NCBI RefSeq assembly: GCF_020360975.1
Contig: NW_025408672.1
Span: 3,100,001 to 3,164,000 of the forward strand
Source of the DNA: Hirsutella rhossiliensis
Lineage: Eukaryota; Ascomycota; Sordariomycetes; Hypocreales; Ophiocordycipitaceae
DNA: 64,000 nt
Direction: 5' to 3'
The notes under the pieces are model-generated. The model saw only the letters and a list, made by a program, of their open reading frames with translations. It made no database searches and was not told the DNA's origin. The translations under genes and the position numbers were made by a program. Shown here piece by piece: positions 11,225 through 22,734 of the stretch. Position 1 is the stretch's first letter, and the number at the start of each line of letters is the position of its first letter.

Positions 11225-12015
11225 ATGATGGTTCATCAGGGAGCTGCAGCGGGCCAGTCCCCCACTACAACCGGCGCCTGGTCCCCTGCAACCTGGTCGC
11301 CACTACAGGCTGCGACGCCGCCGCGCAAGAGAAAGGCAGAGACGCAGGACAACGAGCGGCTGTCGAAGCGGCTCAGCCTGCTCAATCTTGGTACAATCAT
11401 GCTCCCTTTCTTCCTCCGCCACGGCTCTCTTCTGCTTCTGATACTAACCCCCGCGCAGAGCAGAATGGCTCCAAGCTCTACGTCCCCGTCGAGTCGCCGA
11501 CCCTCGCCCTCGGCGACTCCAGCACAGCGACCCGACAGCAGCCGCCGCCGCCGCCGCCGCCGCCCTACTGCAGCGACGACCTCGACGACACGATGCAGCT
11601 CGACGACTCCAAGCACAAGGTCTACATCTACAACATTGACGACGAGCTCGCTTCCTCATCCTCTTCCGACGGCGATGCCGACGATGGCAGGCTCGTCTTC
11701 CTCCCCGACATCGAGCAGCATCTCCGGGAGAACCGCATCCCCCCACATGTGCTCGCCAACTCCGACGGCGAGTTGGCCGGCATGCAGATGGTCCTGTATA
11801 GCGACCCGCGCTCGCTGACGGTGCCCGAGGAGCGCGACGGTGTACACAGGGCCATTCTCGATGCCCGTCGCCGCGTCAGGGAGAAGCAGAGGCAGGAGCG
11901 CGAAGGCATCGCGTTTCCGGAGACGCGCCTGGTGAATCAAACCCCGGCGACGCAGGCCGTGGACGCGCACGGCGCTGCGCTCGACGACGACGGTGATGCC
12001 ATGGACGTGGACTAA
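11225..12015 (+). CDS. Conserved acidic fungal protein of unknown function
   Basis: Model: join(11225..11390, 11459..12015), 240 aa. The 68-nt intron has GTACAA donor, ACTAAC branch site and GCAG acceptor and joins LSLLNLG to EQNGSKLYVPV in frame. Visible features: a basic nuclear-localisation-like PPRKRKAE near residue 32, a run of eight Pro near residue 83, the block MQLDDSKHKVYIYNIDDEL, an acidic Ser-rich stretch, DGRLVFLPDIEQHLREN, a helical basic segment DARRRVREKQRQERE, and the acidic end DGDAMDVD. Two adjacent ATGs (11225, 11228) could both serve. I do not recognise a named family; it reads like a genuine conserved nuclear protein because codon use and the spliced frame are consistent. 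Confidence 0.8.
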
Positions 12016-12377
12016 CAATGCGCGCGCCATGTGACTTATACCCCGACATGCCTGGCGTTGTGGATGGTGATGATAGCGTTTCGTAATAAATGCTTGCTTC
12101 ATATTTAATATCTGGGTTTGTTCATGTCGCCCGACTTCGCGAGCCATCTCTTCCGCAAAATATGGACCAAATCACAATCCATCCTTGCTCGTTGAAAGAA
12201 GACACGCTCTCCACTCTCCACCCTCGGCATCCTAGACCCCCTGTCGACAGTATTATGGCACCACCTGCGATGCGCAGAGCCCAGTTATCACCCCATTTGC
12301 TTTGCACAGAAAAGTGACCATAGTAGTCCCCTCCCCTGCCTAGTCCCTCACTCTTGAATCATGCATCTCGAAGCGCT
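12016..12377. other. Convergent spacer
   Basis: 3' regions of the 11225 gene and the RCR-type gene; no gene seen. Confidence 0.6.
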
Positions 12378-13001
12378 TTACCTATGGTAGTCGGGAGCCG
12401 GGTTGGCCTCGGGGGCGCGCGCCGTCGGCTCGTTCCTCCACTGTGAAGGGTCGACCTTTGAACCCCCGTCGGGCGGCGGGGCCATGTAGACGGGAGGACG
12501 GTTGGGGTCGTAGACGGGAGGCGCGTTCATGTCGTTCATTGGGTAGGCGTTTGGCTGGTAGTAGCCGTAGTTGGCCTGAGGCCATCCGTTTTGATACTGG
12601 GCCGGTTGTCTTGCTCGTCGACCGACCAAGCACTGTGCAGGGGAGCAAACCGATGGTCAGCAGAAGCGCTTCTCTTGCCGTCCTCGCGGATTGAGCGAAG
12701 ACGGGCGAGGAGTTGGCATGCTTACCCTGTGGTACGCCAACGGAGGCAGTCCCTTTCTGAGTCTGGCCCTGGCGTGCAGGTATCCTCCGACGATGTATCC
12801 CATGATGAGGGCAAAGAGGACGAGGAAGATGACCCATTTAACAATGATGCCCGTCTACGGCAAAGTCAGCATCGGCCGTGGACGTGCCTAAACAGGCATC
12901 GACAGATGACGCACCCTGCTATGCCACCAGGGAACAATGAAGTTGCCTTCCCTCACCCAGCCAAAGGGCACGTCATCGTCGGCTCTCGCAGCGAGCCCCA
13001 T
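12378..13001 (-). CDS. RCR-type single-pass membrane protein (Congo red resistance / chitin regulation family)
   Basis: RCR proteins are small ER/vacuole membrane proteins linked to chitin deposition and transporter sorting in yeast. Model (complement): 12915..13001, 12726..12854, 12378..12632; 156 aa. Exon 1 encodes a short lumenal part ending IVPWWHSR; exon 2 carries the membrane span IIVKWVIFLVLFALIMGYIVG followed by basic HARARLRKGLPPLAYHR; exon 3 is a Tyr/Pro/Asn-rich cytosolic tail (YGYYQPNAYPMND, PPVYDP, PPVYMAPPPDGGSK). PPVY motifs resemble PPxY ligands of Nedd4/Rsp5 WW domains, which fits the family's role in ubiquitin-dependent sorting. Both introns (60 and 93 nt) are phase 0 with clean GT-AG ends. 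The family is recognised by layout, so the exact role is inference. Confidence 0.85.
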
Positions 13002-14063
13002 TTCGACAAGGCCGTCGTCGTCCGTCTATAGCGCAAAGAGCTCGACTCGTCGGGGCAAGGTCGGATGCGACGCGCAGTATGCGAGGAGGAGAACGACGTA
13101 AGGCGAGAGGAGGAGGAAGAGCAAAAATTCCCGCGCTTTCGACACCAGGTCGGATAAATGGCCAAGACTCGAGTGAGCGGGGTCGAGGGTAATCGTTCAG
13201 GCCTGATGGATATCTCTTTTGACTGCTCCGGGAAGAGAAGAGGAGGCGGGAGAAGGAAGACAAAGGAAGAGTGGCAAGATGCGCAGCCAGGGAGGCTGAG
13301 TTGGCGGGGCAGCCCCCCCTTGGGGCAGCACCCCCCTCCCCCCTGCTGCGCGGCAGCCTGCGTCGCAGAGAACCGCTGCCCGTGTTTCGGCGTCACTGTC
13401 AGCCGAGAAGCCGGCACTGTACAGCACCTCCTAATATACGCGTCAGATGCCGACCAACGACGGTCCATTCAAAGGGCCAAAACTGCACCTGCAAAGCCCC
13501 TGCAGCGTCCAGGCCTGCCAGGGAATGCGGTTTGGGGTTTGATGGCTCGGCGCGCTTTGCCAGGCCGCTCACCCACTTATACCGTGCATTGAATCCCGCG
13601 GATACGCAAACCGGGCGCATCAATGAACTGGGCGGGCCATTTCTGATCCCCCACCGGTGTATGTGGTTGACGATCTGTTTCGAGTTCTCGGGCACGGATG
13701 CCATCTTGTTCGAGGATCGTATTCGTCAACCTCGTTGCTCAGAGAAGCGACAAAGGTCGACGGGCGCAAGACACGCACGCAGAGGGCCATGCACGGTCCC
13801 TCGCAACTTATGTGCGGCACGAGTGTCTAAGGTCGACGACCAGACGTCCATGCGTACGGAGGTCCAACATCAGCCGGCGTCACTGACAGTACATGACGTG
13901 GCGGAAGGCATCCAAAGATGTTTCACTCCAACGCACTTCACAGCAGAGAGGCATTGCAAGTAGACGGCAAAAAGTCGCTTTCCTGCCAAGCATGTAGGTA
14001 GCCGCTCAACGCCTGCCCATGTTTACCAATACTCCAGCTTACCCTTTTCTCTACCCTCTCCCA
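13002..14063. other. Spacer upstream of RCR-type gene and downstream of HRD3 gene
   Basis: About 1 kb with no convincing coding frame, tRNA or repeat. The part next to 13001 should contain the RCR-type promoter. Confidence 0.5.
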
Positions 14064-16707
14064 TCACAGCCCTATGCCGCCGGCTGCCCACTCCCGGAAG
14101 ACGCCGTTGCCCTCTCCATGGTCGCCCTGCGCCTGGTGCGCCGGCTGCCCCCGGTTCCGTCTCCTCTCTTCGTCCGCCTGCGCGTTGGCCTGCTGCACCC
14201 TCTGTCGCCACCAAAGGAGGAGCACGAGCCCCGAGGTGACGCCAATAATCACCACACTCTCCAGCAGTCCGCCGTCCTCGAGGCCTTCCTCCCCGGCGCC
14301 AATCGTCCCATCCAGCCCCTCGTCCCCGTACAGCTCGTCGTCGTAGAGCTTGTCGTCCTGCAAGAAGTTGGCAATCCACTCGGAAAGAGACCAATCCTTG
14401 CCCTTTTCTGTTTACAACACAGTGGTCAGCACAGTCGCCGACTCCGGGGCACATCAAAACTTACTGGGCTCGTCCTGGATCGAGTGGATGGGGCCATGCG
14501 TGAGCGTATTCCACGCGCTACGGATGCGCAGCTTCAGCAGCCCCAACGTCACGGGGAGATATGCCTCCTCGTTCACCTCGAGCGCGTGGTCGTAGTATCG
14601 TTTGGCGAGATGGAAGTCCTGCGTCAGCCCGACTCCGTTCTCGTGCATCCATCCCAGGTTGAAGAGGGCCTGCGCGCTCTGCGAGTAGTCCGATGCTCCC
14701 GTGTAGCAGAGCACAGCCTTGCCCACGTCCTGCTCGGTCCCGATGCCGTAAAAGTAATAGTCTCCCATCTTCACCAGGGAGTCAATGTTGGCTTGTCTCG
14801 AGGACCGGGTCCAGTAGATGAGCGCCAGACCCGGGTTGTCCAGCAGGCCGCCCTCCTCCTTGGGCTTGCGGAGCCACTCCGAAATGGGCAGCCGGGACCG
14901 GAACTTGTCGACCATGTACGCCATGTTGGTCTGCGCCTTTTCGTATCCCTGCTCGGCAGCCATGAGGTATTGGAGCAGAGCGAGCTCGTAGTCTCCGGTC
15001 TCGTATGCGTCGTTGGCGTCGGCCCATGAAGACACCAGCGGTTCTGCCTTCTCGGCCACGTTTTTGTAGTAGTTAAGGGCCATCCCACAGAGTTTTTCCC
15101 TACCAACTCCGTGGTAGACCATCTCGGCCAGGTAGTAGTGCGCCTCGATGTTCCCATGCCTGGCCGCGAGCTCAAAGTGGTTGTTGGCGATTCTCAGGTC
15201 GTCGGGCTCGCCTTGGTCGAGGTAGAGCCGGCCCATCTGGACCTGTGCCGGAGCATAGTCTTGGTTCGCCGATGCCGCAAACAGCTCCATGGCCAGCTTG
15301 ACATTTTCCTTGCCGCCATGTCCGTTCAACAGCATCAGGCCTTTGCCGTATTGCGACTGCGCGTCGCCGAGCGAGACGCCGCGGTCGAACCAGACCTTGG
15401 CTCGTTCAAAGTTCTGGACCACGCCGTCGCCCCGGAGATACATCCGCCCGATGAAACCGGCGGCCTTACCAGCCATCTTCTCAATCTCCTTGGTGTAGCC
15501 CTCGACCACGCGGTTGTCCCTTTTCCAGTACCTCGACGCGACGAGAAAAAAGTACTTGCGGGCCAGATCGAAGTCTTTGTCGAGGCCGCGCTGTCCTTCG
15601 TAGTATATTCTTCCGAGGTTGTACGAAGCCTTGGAGTCGCCTTTCTGCGACACGAGATCCAGGTATTCGATGACGTCGCCGATGGCGGCATGCGCATCCG
15701 AATGCGGGCTCGACTTTCGAGAGTTGATGCCAGAGCTGGACACACTGGCGCCTTCTCCATAGACGCCGCCCTCGTCGTCGGCGATGCGCCACGCTTGGTA
15801 CACCCACGACATTCCACCTGGGGGTCCAGAGCGATGCCAGTTGATGGCCTTGTCGGCGACTCGCTTGTAGTATTTGACGGCCGTCTCGCAGTCTTTACTG
15901 GCGCCGATGCCCCCGTGGTGTCGAAACGCTGTCGCCATCTCGGCTCGGGTATCGCCCCTGATGGCCGCAAACGAGTAATAAAGTAGGGCCCTTGCCTGGT
16001 CCCGGGCGACGACACCGCCTACCCCGGTCGAGTAGTAGAGACCCAGCATATACTGCGCCGTGGTGTTTCCGTGCCTCGACGCAAGTTGGCGGTAGTGGTC
16101 AAAAGCCACGTGGAGGTTTCGAGGGTGGCTGTAGTTGCCGAAGAAGTTGAGCTCGGCGAGGATGTAGTGGGCGTCCGAGTTGTTTTGATGGGCGGCTTGC
16201 CGGAGTAGCTCAACGGCGCTCGAGACGGGCCCGCCGGTAGCCGTTGGCGGCTTTTCCTGGGATGGCGCAGTGGCGGGACCGGTTGGGATCGTCTTGAGGA
16301 CATATCGGAAAGCAGAGACGACGATGCTGGAAGTTTGTCGCCGTCGGCCGTGTGATGATCGCGGAACCTTTTGGAGCTCGGCGAGAGCGGCGTCTACAAG
16401 ATGGGCTCCTGAACCCGTCAGTTTCGAGGTGTCGATGCGCTTCATGGGGCTGAAGAGGCAAACCTGGTTGCCGGACCGCGGGCTGGCTCTGGTCCTCGAC
16501 CAGGTCCGGTTTCGGGCCAAGGCCATGGTTCTTGGGCGGACGCCGTGCAGCCTTTTCTCTCTGAGTGTCGTGATAGTACTGCGCGTTCGTACACAATACG
16601 GCAGCGGCCTGCCAGAGCACTGTTCAGGGAACGGGTCAGCTGGCTTTGGGTCATGGCGAGGTGGTACGGGGCCACGTACAGAGCAGGCAGACGGTCGCGC
16701 TCTTCAT
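14064..16707 (-). CDS. hrd3: HRD3/SEL1L-like ER membrane protein with Sel1 repeats
   Basis: Partner of the Hrd1 ubiquitin ligase; recruits lumenal substrates in ER-associated degradation. Model (complement): 16680..16707, 16542..16619, 14465..16486, 14064..14407; 823 aa. Exon 1 plus exon 2 give a classical signal peptide (MKSATVCLLLLWQAAAV, cleavage near CTNA). The body holds about ten Sel1-type tetratrico repeats, e.g. DAHYILAELNFFGNYSH, AQYMLGLYYSTGVG, ASYNLGRIYYEG, ALFNLGWMHENGVG. The last exon has one membrane segment (about 757-778, LLESVVIIGVTSGLVLLLWW) and a basic cytosolic tail. The signal-peptide frame and the repeat frame differ by one base; I bridge them with a 55-nt intron (16487-16541) whose GTCCGC donor is weak, so a frameshift is the alternative. 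The family assignment does not depend on this. Confidence 0.88.
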
Positions 16708-17544
16708 TTTGGGCAACAATGGATGTGCCTGTATGTTGTGAAGCGGTGCTAGAGCATGGCTGGGCCCTCGGCCGGCGCGTGCAGCGAGGGTTGGACAGCG
16801 CGGAGAGAATCTGAAGCTGTCGAGAGCGGCCGGGCTTGGTAGATAAAGTTACAACTTGTCCACTTTGTTTCCAGTTACGTAGCGTCAGAGCCGACGTGGG
16901 GCAGATGATTCGCCCCGAGGGACGATGGGGCGATGACTAATCACGGGTCGAGCTTGCCAGGTGGACAGGCTGGTTCTGGGCAACTTGGAGCATTCTTCAC
17001 CCGTTCTCGTAGTCACTTCGGTGAAGACTCATTCATGCTGCTCCCAAGGCATGCAAACACCTTGCTGCAGACACGTCGATACTTTGGCTGGACATTAGAT
17101 GGAGTCGGTCACCCGAGCGCTGGCATAAACGTTGGCTGGACGGAGGGTTGACGAGACCTGTGAAGCCGTACTGCCAAGGGAGTGACTGAATAGTTATCTG
17201 GACGCTGAACCGGCTCGGCCCCACCAACAAAGTCCAGTCCGGCGTGGGTACGCGGAATCTTGGCCGATGGTCGGGAGAGGGTACCGACTATCCAAAAGGG
17301 ACCCTTGGAGGGTATCGTTGCTCGTCCCGATGACGCTCCAGCAACAAAGCCCAGCTATCCGAGGAGGTCAAATGGCCATGGGCAAGGCAAGGAGCTTAAC
17401 AGGGCATCGTCGTCCTCTCGGCTTCTGCCGGAGCTGAGACATACTTCCGGTTATATGCCTCGCAAATTTCCTCTGCATAGTCAGGAACATTCCTCTTGTT
17501 CGTCCGGAAAGAGTATCGTTGTTGATGCCTAGCAAATCTTATCG

Positions 17545-17566
17545 CTTTGGGTGCGGTAAGGGAGCT
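17545..17566 (+). repeat. Left arm of a 22-bp inverted repeat
   Basis: CTTTGGGTGCGGTAAGGGAG plus CT; the reverse complement occurs at 17776-17797 with one mismatch. The arms enclose about 209 bp, a size compatible with a small MITE, but no target duplication was identified. Confidence 0.55.
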
Positions 17567-17775
17567 CAGCGGTCGCGGACAGGGATGTAAACCAGTAAAA
17601 GCGCCTCGCGGTTGCAGGTACTTGTATCTGCTACGACAGCTCACTACAATATAAGTCCCGTCAGCTTGCTAGTGTACATGAGGCCTAGCGGTGCATTGCG
17701 TATATCTCTGCCCCATTACCAACTTTGATCCGCTCAGCGATGCGTACCTAGATACTGCAGAACTGTGCCCTCTTA

Positions 17776-17797
17776 AGCTCCCTTACCGCAGCCAAAG
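17776..17797 (-). repeat. Right arm of a 22-bp inverted repeat
   Basis: Pairs with 17545-17566 (21 of 22 positions). Sequence inside the arms differs, so only the ends are inverted. Confidence 0.55.
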
Positions 17798-18294
17798 GGA
17801 CCGGGTGATGCTTTCGCGTCCCATCGTCAACCGGAAAGACCGCCCGTTGGAAGCTGGCCGTGAATTTCGGAGTTGGTACTCCGTATTAGCGCCCGACCCC
17901 TGGGCGCAAGCGGGCGGTTGACAAAGCTGCGGCCCACTGTGGCTGAAGAGGTCCAGATCCCGTCCCTGGGAACTGACAGGGACACGCGACGAATCGAACG
18001 GCCGGCAATTAATATTAGCGCGTTAAATTACCGGGGGCTTGCACCGCGTCTCTTCAGCGCGTTTTGTCACGTCGTCATCCGGTGTCTTCTACTAGCTGAC
18101 TTTTCCCACTGTTTCCGAGTCATCAAAAAGATTTGGCCGTCGATTCGCTTGGTCACCACTCACGGTCTGTCCTTGTTGGCAGAGTCATAATCGCTCCCAC
18201 GCCCTTCAGGATTCCGTCCCGCCTTCGTCCCAGAGCTGCGCTCGTTGGCCGAGAGCTCCGTCTCCTTCACCCGAGCTGTCGACGTCCTCGCATC

Positions 18295-19444
18295 ATGGCG
18301 ACACTCAAGCGCAAGAGCGGCTCCCTGGCCAATGAGGGGGAGTCCAAGAAGCCCAAGGCAAATGGCAACATTGCCGCCTTCTTCAGTACGCCGAAGCCAA
18401 AGACGGCCCTGCAGTCCCCCACGCCAGCCGTCAAGTTCGACAAGCAGGCGTGGATGGCTGGCCTGACGCCGGAGCAAAAGGAGCTCCTCCAGCTCGAGAT
18501 TGAGACGCTTGATGAAAGCTGGCTGGCGCACCTCAAGGATGAAGTCACTTCGAGAGAGTTTCTAGAGCTCAAGAGGTTCCTCGACAAGGAGACGGCGGCG
18601 GGCAAGAAGTGGTTCCCTCCAAAGGGGGATGTGTACTCGTGGTGCGTCGTGTCTGATCTTGAGCCCTCTAGCCTCGATAGAAAGGGTCTTCCTAACATGC
18701 CTCAGGTCTCGCCACACTCCATTCCAGAACGTCAAGGTTGTCATCGTCGGCCAGGACCCCTACCACAACGTCAACCAGGCCCACGGCATGGCCTTTTCCG
18801 TCCGGCCGCCCACTCCCGCACCGCCTTCTCTCAAAAACATGTACATTGCGCTGAAGAAAGACTACCCGAGCTTTACGTCCCCGCCCAAGAACGGCGGTCT
18901 CCTGATACCCTGGGCCGACCGCGGCGTCCTCATGCTGAACACGTGCCTCACAGTCCGGGCTCACGAGGCCAACTCGCACGCCAGCCGGGGCTGGGAGCGC
19001 TTCACGCAAAAGGTCATTGACCTCGTCGCTCAGAAGCGCACGCGCGGCGTCGTCTTCATGGCATGGGGGACGCCGGCCGGGAAGCGAGTGCAAAAAGTGG
19101 ACAGGCAGCGGCACCTCGTCTTGCAGAGCGTGCATCCCAGTCCCCTCAGCGCGTCGAGGGGTTTTTATGACTGCGGGCATTTCAAAAAGGCCAACGAGTG
19201 GCTGGTTACGAGGTACGGCGATGAAGGCGAGATCGACTGGGCTCTGACACCGGGCACGTCGACCAAGAAGCCGGTCGTGCCGGCAGCAGTTGTCACGGGA
19301 GTCAAGGTAGAGAAGAAGACGGTGGACATGTCCAGTTCGCCGGCGGGTAAAGCGGGCAAGACAGAAGACGATATTGACTCGGGTGATGAGGAGGCTCTTG
19401 AAGAGGCCCTCAAGCTAGCAGAGGAGGAGGAGGCAAAGAAGTAA
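18295..19444 (+). CDS. ung1: Uracil-DNA glycosylase
   Basis: Removes uracil from DNA at the first step of base excision repair. Model: join(18295..18641, 18706..19444), 361 aa; the 64-nt intron splits the Trp codon of VYSWSRHTPF. Catalytic water-activating motif GQDPYH is present, as is the DNA-intercalation loop [30 protein letters not shown] is the uracil-binding segment. The N-terminus has a nuclear-localisation-like KRKSG...KKPK and [14 protein letters not shown], which resembles the PCNA-binding box of human UNG2 with Asn in place of the usual Gln. An acidic, Lys/Glu-rich tail of about 90 residues follows the catalytic domain, longer than in yeast. The frame continues upstream of ATG 18295 with many Arg and few acids, but no upstream ATG is present. 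Confidence 0.96.
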
Positions 19445-21571
19445 AGGCGGCCTCGTTCCCTTGAACCGAGCAAAGGGATGAAGTAGAGGCAGAAGAAGAG
19501 ACGAAAAGGACAGACGATCAAATTCAACAGGCCGAGAGCCGGTTTCACATTGCGCGAATGATCCTGGTGGGACAGCAAGCACTTTGGCATGACGCTGCCC
19601 AGGGATGGACGGACGCCCGGGCCCACAAAGCCGACGTGAAGAGAGTCGGGCATCTACAAGGAAGAATGGCAATGGGGCCCTTCGGGAAGCTAGGTGCCGT
19701 AGTTTCGGAAGAGTCGAGTGGGTGGTGGAAGGGTAGGCAGAGGGTAAAGCTCGGCGGTCGTGGGCATGATGTGCAGGAGGAAATGCTCTCTCGTGTGCTC
19801 AATGCATGACGGAAGACAGGGCCAATGATGGATGATGGCCGCCTTATTTTTCAATATTTAAGGCACTTGCCCTTTTTTTCGCTCCTCCTTTTTGTTTGGC
19901 GGCCATGGATGCATTGAGCCCCCCCTCTTCCCGGGGCGCGCATGATGCAACGATTCATGCTCGCTCGCTGCAGACTTGTTTCGTGTTGCCAGCGCATACA
20001 TGCCTTGTGGCAATGCGTCGTCAGCCAATGGATCTGTAGACTCCGACCAAAAACGAGCCTGTCGATTTGGCGGGCCGGCCTGGCGATCGACGCCCGCTCA
20101 CCGGCAGGCCAAATCGTGAGCTGTCTACCGCTGACCTGTCCCTTGCCCCGTTCTTTCCCGTGTTCTCTCTATCTCTCTCTCTCGCGCGGAGGGACGAGGG
20201 CTCTCGGATAGCTCATCGATTTGACGACGGGTTTCCCACCGACTCTCGAGGGCGAACCTTGGTTGGCCAACTCACACGGCACGGCCGTCAGCCCAGCGAG
20301 GACGTGGAGCGTGGAGCGTGGCTTCTGTGCAGCCAACGAGGTCGCGACACTGTGTTTTGACCGTCAGAGCTGGGGGCTGAGCTGCACGATACAGAGGGTA
20401 AGGGTGGGAACGCGACAGGCGCCCAATTGAGTCATACATAATTACATGTTTGCCCTCTCGTGTCGTTGCCAGTCGGCGGCATCTGCACTGCACTCACTGC
20501 ACGACACGGAATGCCGACGTCTGCCAAGGGGGAACCCCGCGATGGAGCCTTTGGACGGGGCATCAAGGGCCATCCATGTCGCCCATGTCTACTACGGGCT
20601 TTATTTCATCATGTACTGTATAAAAAGGTCGCTGTCATGTCGGACCCGTTATTAGTGCGAGCGCTTCTCGGGGCAAGACGCCAATCAGTCCACTGTCCGA
20701 CGCGCCAGCAGAAGCAAAGGTTGGCAGCGGCAGCTGCAGCAGCTGCGCCAAAAAAAAAAAAAAAACCTCCCCAATAAAAAGAAAAGGGGTGTTGAGGAGG
20801 CGGCGTCCAAGAGAGAGGGCTGAAAGTCCGGGTGATGGGGACAAACGGCTGCATTTCTCGTCTTGACCAATGCTGCCACAGTAAAGGGGAGGGCGGCTCG
20901 CCACAAAGTACTGTCTGTGCTGCTGTCGGTACCTACAGTACCTACCTACCTACCTATTGGATTGACTGCCAATACGGGGAGCAGCAGACGCGAGAGAATG
21001 CAAGCTCGGAGGTGCCGCGTGCGATGGATGCGAGAATTGCCATCGACTTGGCATATGTATGCATGCAAGCAAGCACTTGCAGCCTGCCGAACCGCACTTC
21101 TTTTTCGACGTTTATTTTCTGTGAGCCGTGCGTGGGTGCACAGCAGCCAAGTCAAGCATGGTGGCAGCGAGCGCACGGGTGAGACAGCCCGTGTTGATCC
21201 GAGTTATCGTTACAGAGTACTACTCGTGGAGAAATCCTCTCTCCGAATGGGACGGCAGGGCCGCAGACGGGAAAACCTTGCTCATCACGGTGTGGCACAA
21301 GAGAGCTGCTGCCTGCGCCTTTGCTGCCGTCGTCGTCGGGTGCTGTACGGAGTATGTACGGAGTACGGTGTACGGATAGCAGGCAGGCTTGGCCTTGACA
21401 TGGGTGACATGGATGACATGGCTCATTGGTGGCCCGCCGCGGCAAAAGGGCCAATTTCATCGCCGTCTGTGCCTGGCAATTTGACAGAGGCACGGCAGTC
21501 AGCAGCAGCTATCTCCTCCCCTGGCCAGTCTGGCCCTCTCACCGGGCGCATGCAGGTACAGTGTACATGCA

Positions 21572-21610
21572 CCGTGCCTCGCCGTGCCTCGCCGTGCCTC
21601 GCCGTGCCTC
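21572..21610 (+). repeat. 10-bp tandem repeat, four copies
   Basis: GCCGTGCCTC repeated; the first copy has lost one matching base. Short, non-coding. Confidence 0.85.
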
Positions 21611-22662
21611 TAAAAAACTCGCGGTACGAGAGTTGACAAGCAACTCTGTCTGGCTGCAGAGACATGCTTCTGGCTCGAGAGGAAAAGTAACCTTCTCGCG
21701 TTGCTGACCTTGTGCTTTTCGAGTTTGCACCTACATCGTTAGCCGCTGGCCAAGCTCTGCGTTCTCTCTTCTCCTCTGCACGTACAGTATGTACAGAGTA
21801 CTAGGTACCGAGTACAGTGCACTCGCCCGAAGTACAGTACCCCAAGCGAAGCGCTAGATACTTTATTAGTAGATACCTAGGTACTGTACCTCGAGGACCC
21901 GCAGCCCGCCCAGAATGGACCCTCCCAAATTAGGTGCCCGTCATCCCAAGCGGGACCTGAGGCCCAATCTTATTAGTGCGCGCCGTGGAGGGGAGAGACG
22001 CCCCTTGTCGCGCATCACGTCCGCCCCTGAAAGAAGAATCTCTCTCTCTCTCCCGCAAGCTCTCTCTTTCGCATCATCACCATCATCGTCGCCCCTTCTT
22101 CCCCTTTTCACCCTTTTTTTTTCTTCCTCCTCCTCCTCCGCCGCCGCCGCCGCCTCCTCTTCTCCCCGTGGGCTGGTTCGTCTTTCCCGCACCCGTTCGC
22201 TTCGCGTTCGTCCGTGCCTGCCTGATCCTTGTTCCGCTTCTGCTTCCCTCTTCATCCTTCTCCTCTTCTAGTCTTCATCTTGATTCGATCCCCGCTCGGC
22301 ATCTCTTGGCCGCTGTCTCCCGTCCCTTGCCCTGCTGCAAGCCATCAGACTTGCCTCGATGTAGGATCAACTCTGATCCCGCCGGGCCCCTCCACCGCTG
22401 ACTTACACGGCAGTCAGAATCACCAGCTGCAGCTCTCTTGCCGTGTTCGCCTACTCATTTCTCTGGCCTTTTTTTTCACACCACCAATAGCTGCCGCTTT
22501 TTCTCTTGTCACTTCTCCTTCCCTTCCCTTTCCTTCTTATTCACCACTCTTCCACCCTTCTTTCCCCACCACTCTCTGCGCCGTTCGAGCGATAACAGGC
22601 TGTCCAACGGCCAGCCCCTTGTGTCGACTCGACGGCTTCGGGCTGCCTCGCCTGTCCTCTGG

Positions 22663-22686
22663 ATGAATTGCAGCCTCGCCACTTGA
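22663..22686 (+). promoter_or_regulatory. Upstream ORF in the probable MSB1 leader
   Basis: An ATG-to-TGA frame of seven codons ends 48 nt before the MSB1 start at 22735. A start-stop element (ATGTAG) lies at 22359-22364. Both matter only if transcription starts upstream of them, which the pyrimidine-rich leader suggests. Confidence 0.45.
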
Positions 22687-22734
22687 CCGATAACTCGCCT
22701 TCTCTGCCCGCCGCAGCTGCAAGACCTCGCCGCC

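Larger units (their letters stand above)
16708..18294. promoter_or_regulatory. Long divergent spacer between HRD3 and uracil-DNA glycosylase genes
   Basis: 1.6 kb with no supported gene. Contains promoters of both divergent genes and a pair of 22-bp imperfect inverted repeats (listed separately). Confidence 0.5.
19445..22734. other. 3.3-kb gene-poor spacer upstream of MSB1
   Basis: No supported gene. Contains a 16-base A run (20750-20765), a four-copy 10-bp tandem repeat (21572-21610), GTAC/TACC-rich clusters (20930-20955 and 21783-21895), and a long pyrimidine-rich stretch (22030-22660) that probably is the leader of the MSB1 gene and contains short upstream reading frames. Confidence 0.55.

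Noticed and set aside
20635..20906. Minus frames with runs of Phe and Leu that look like membrane segments
   Set aside because: The hydrophobic run is produced by a poly-A tract read on the other strand.
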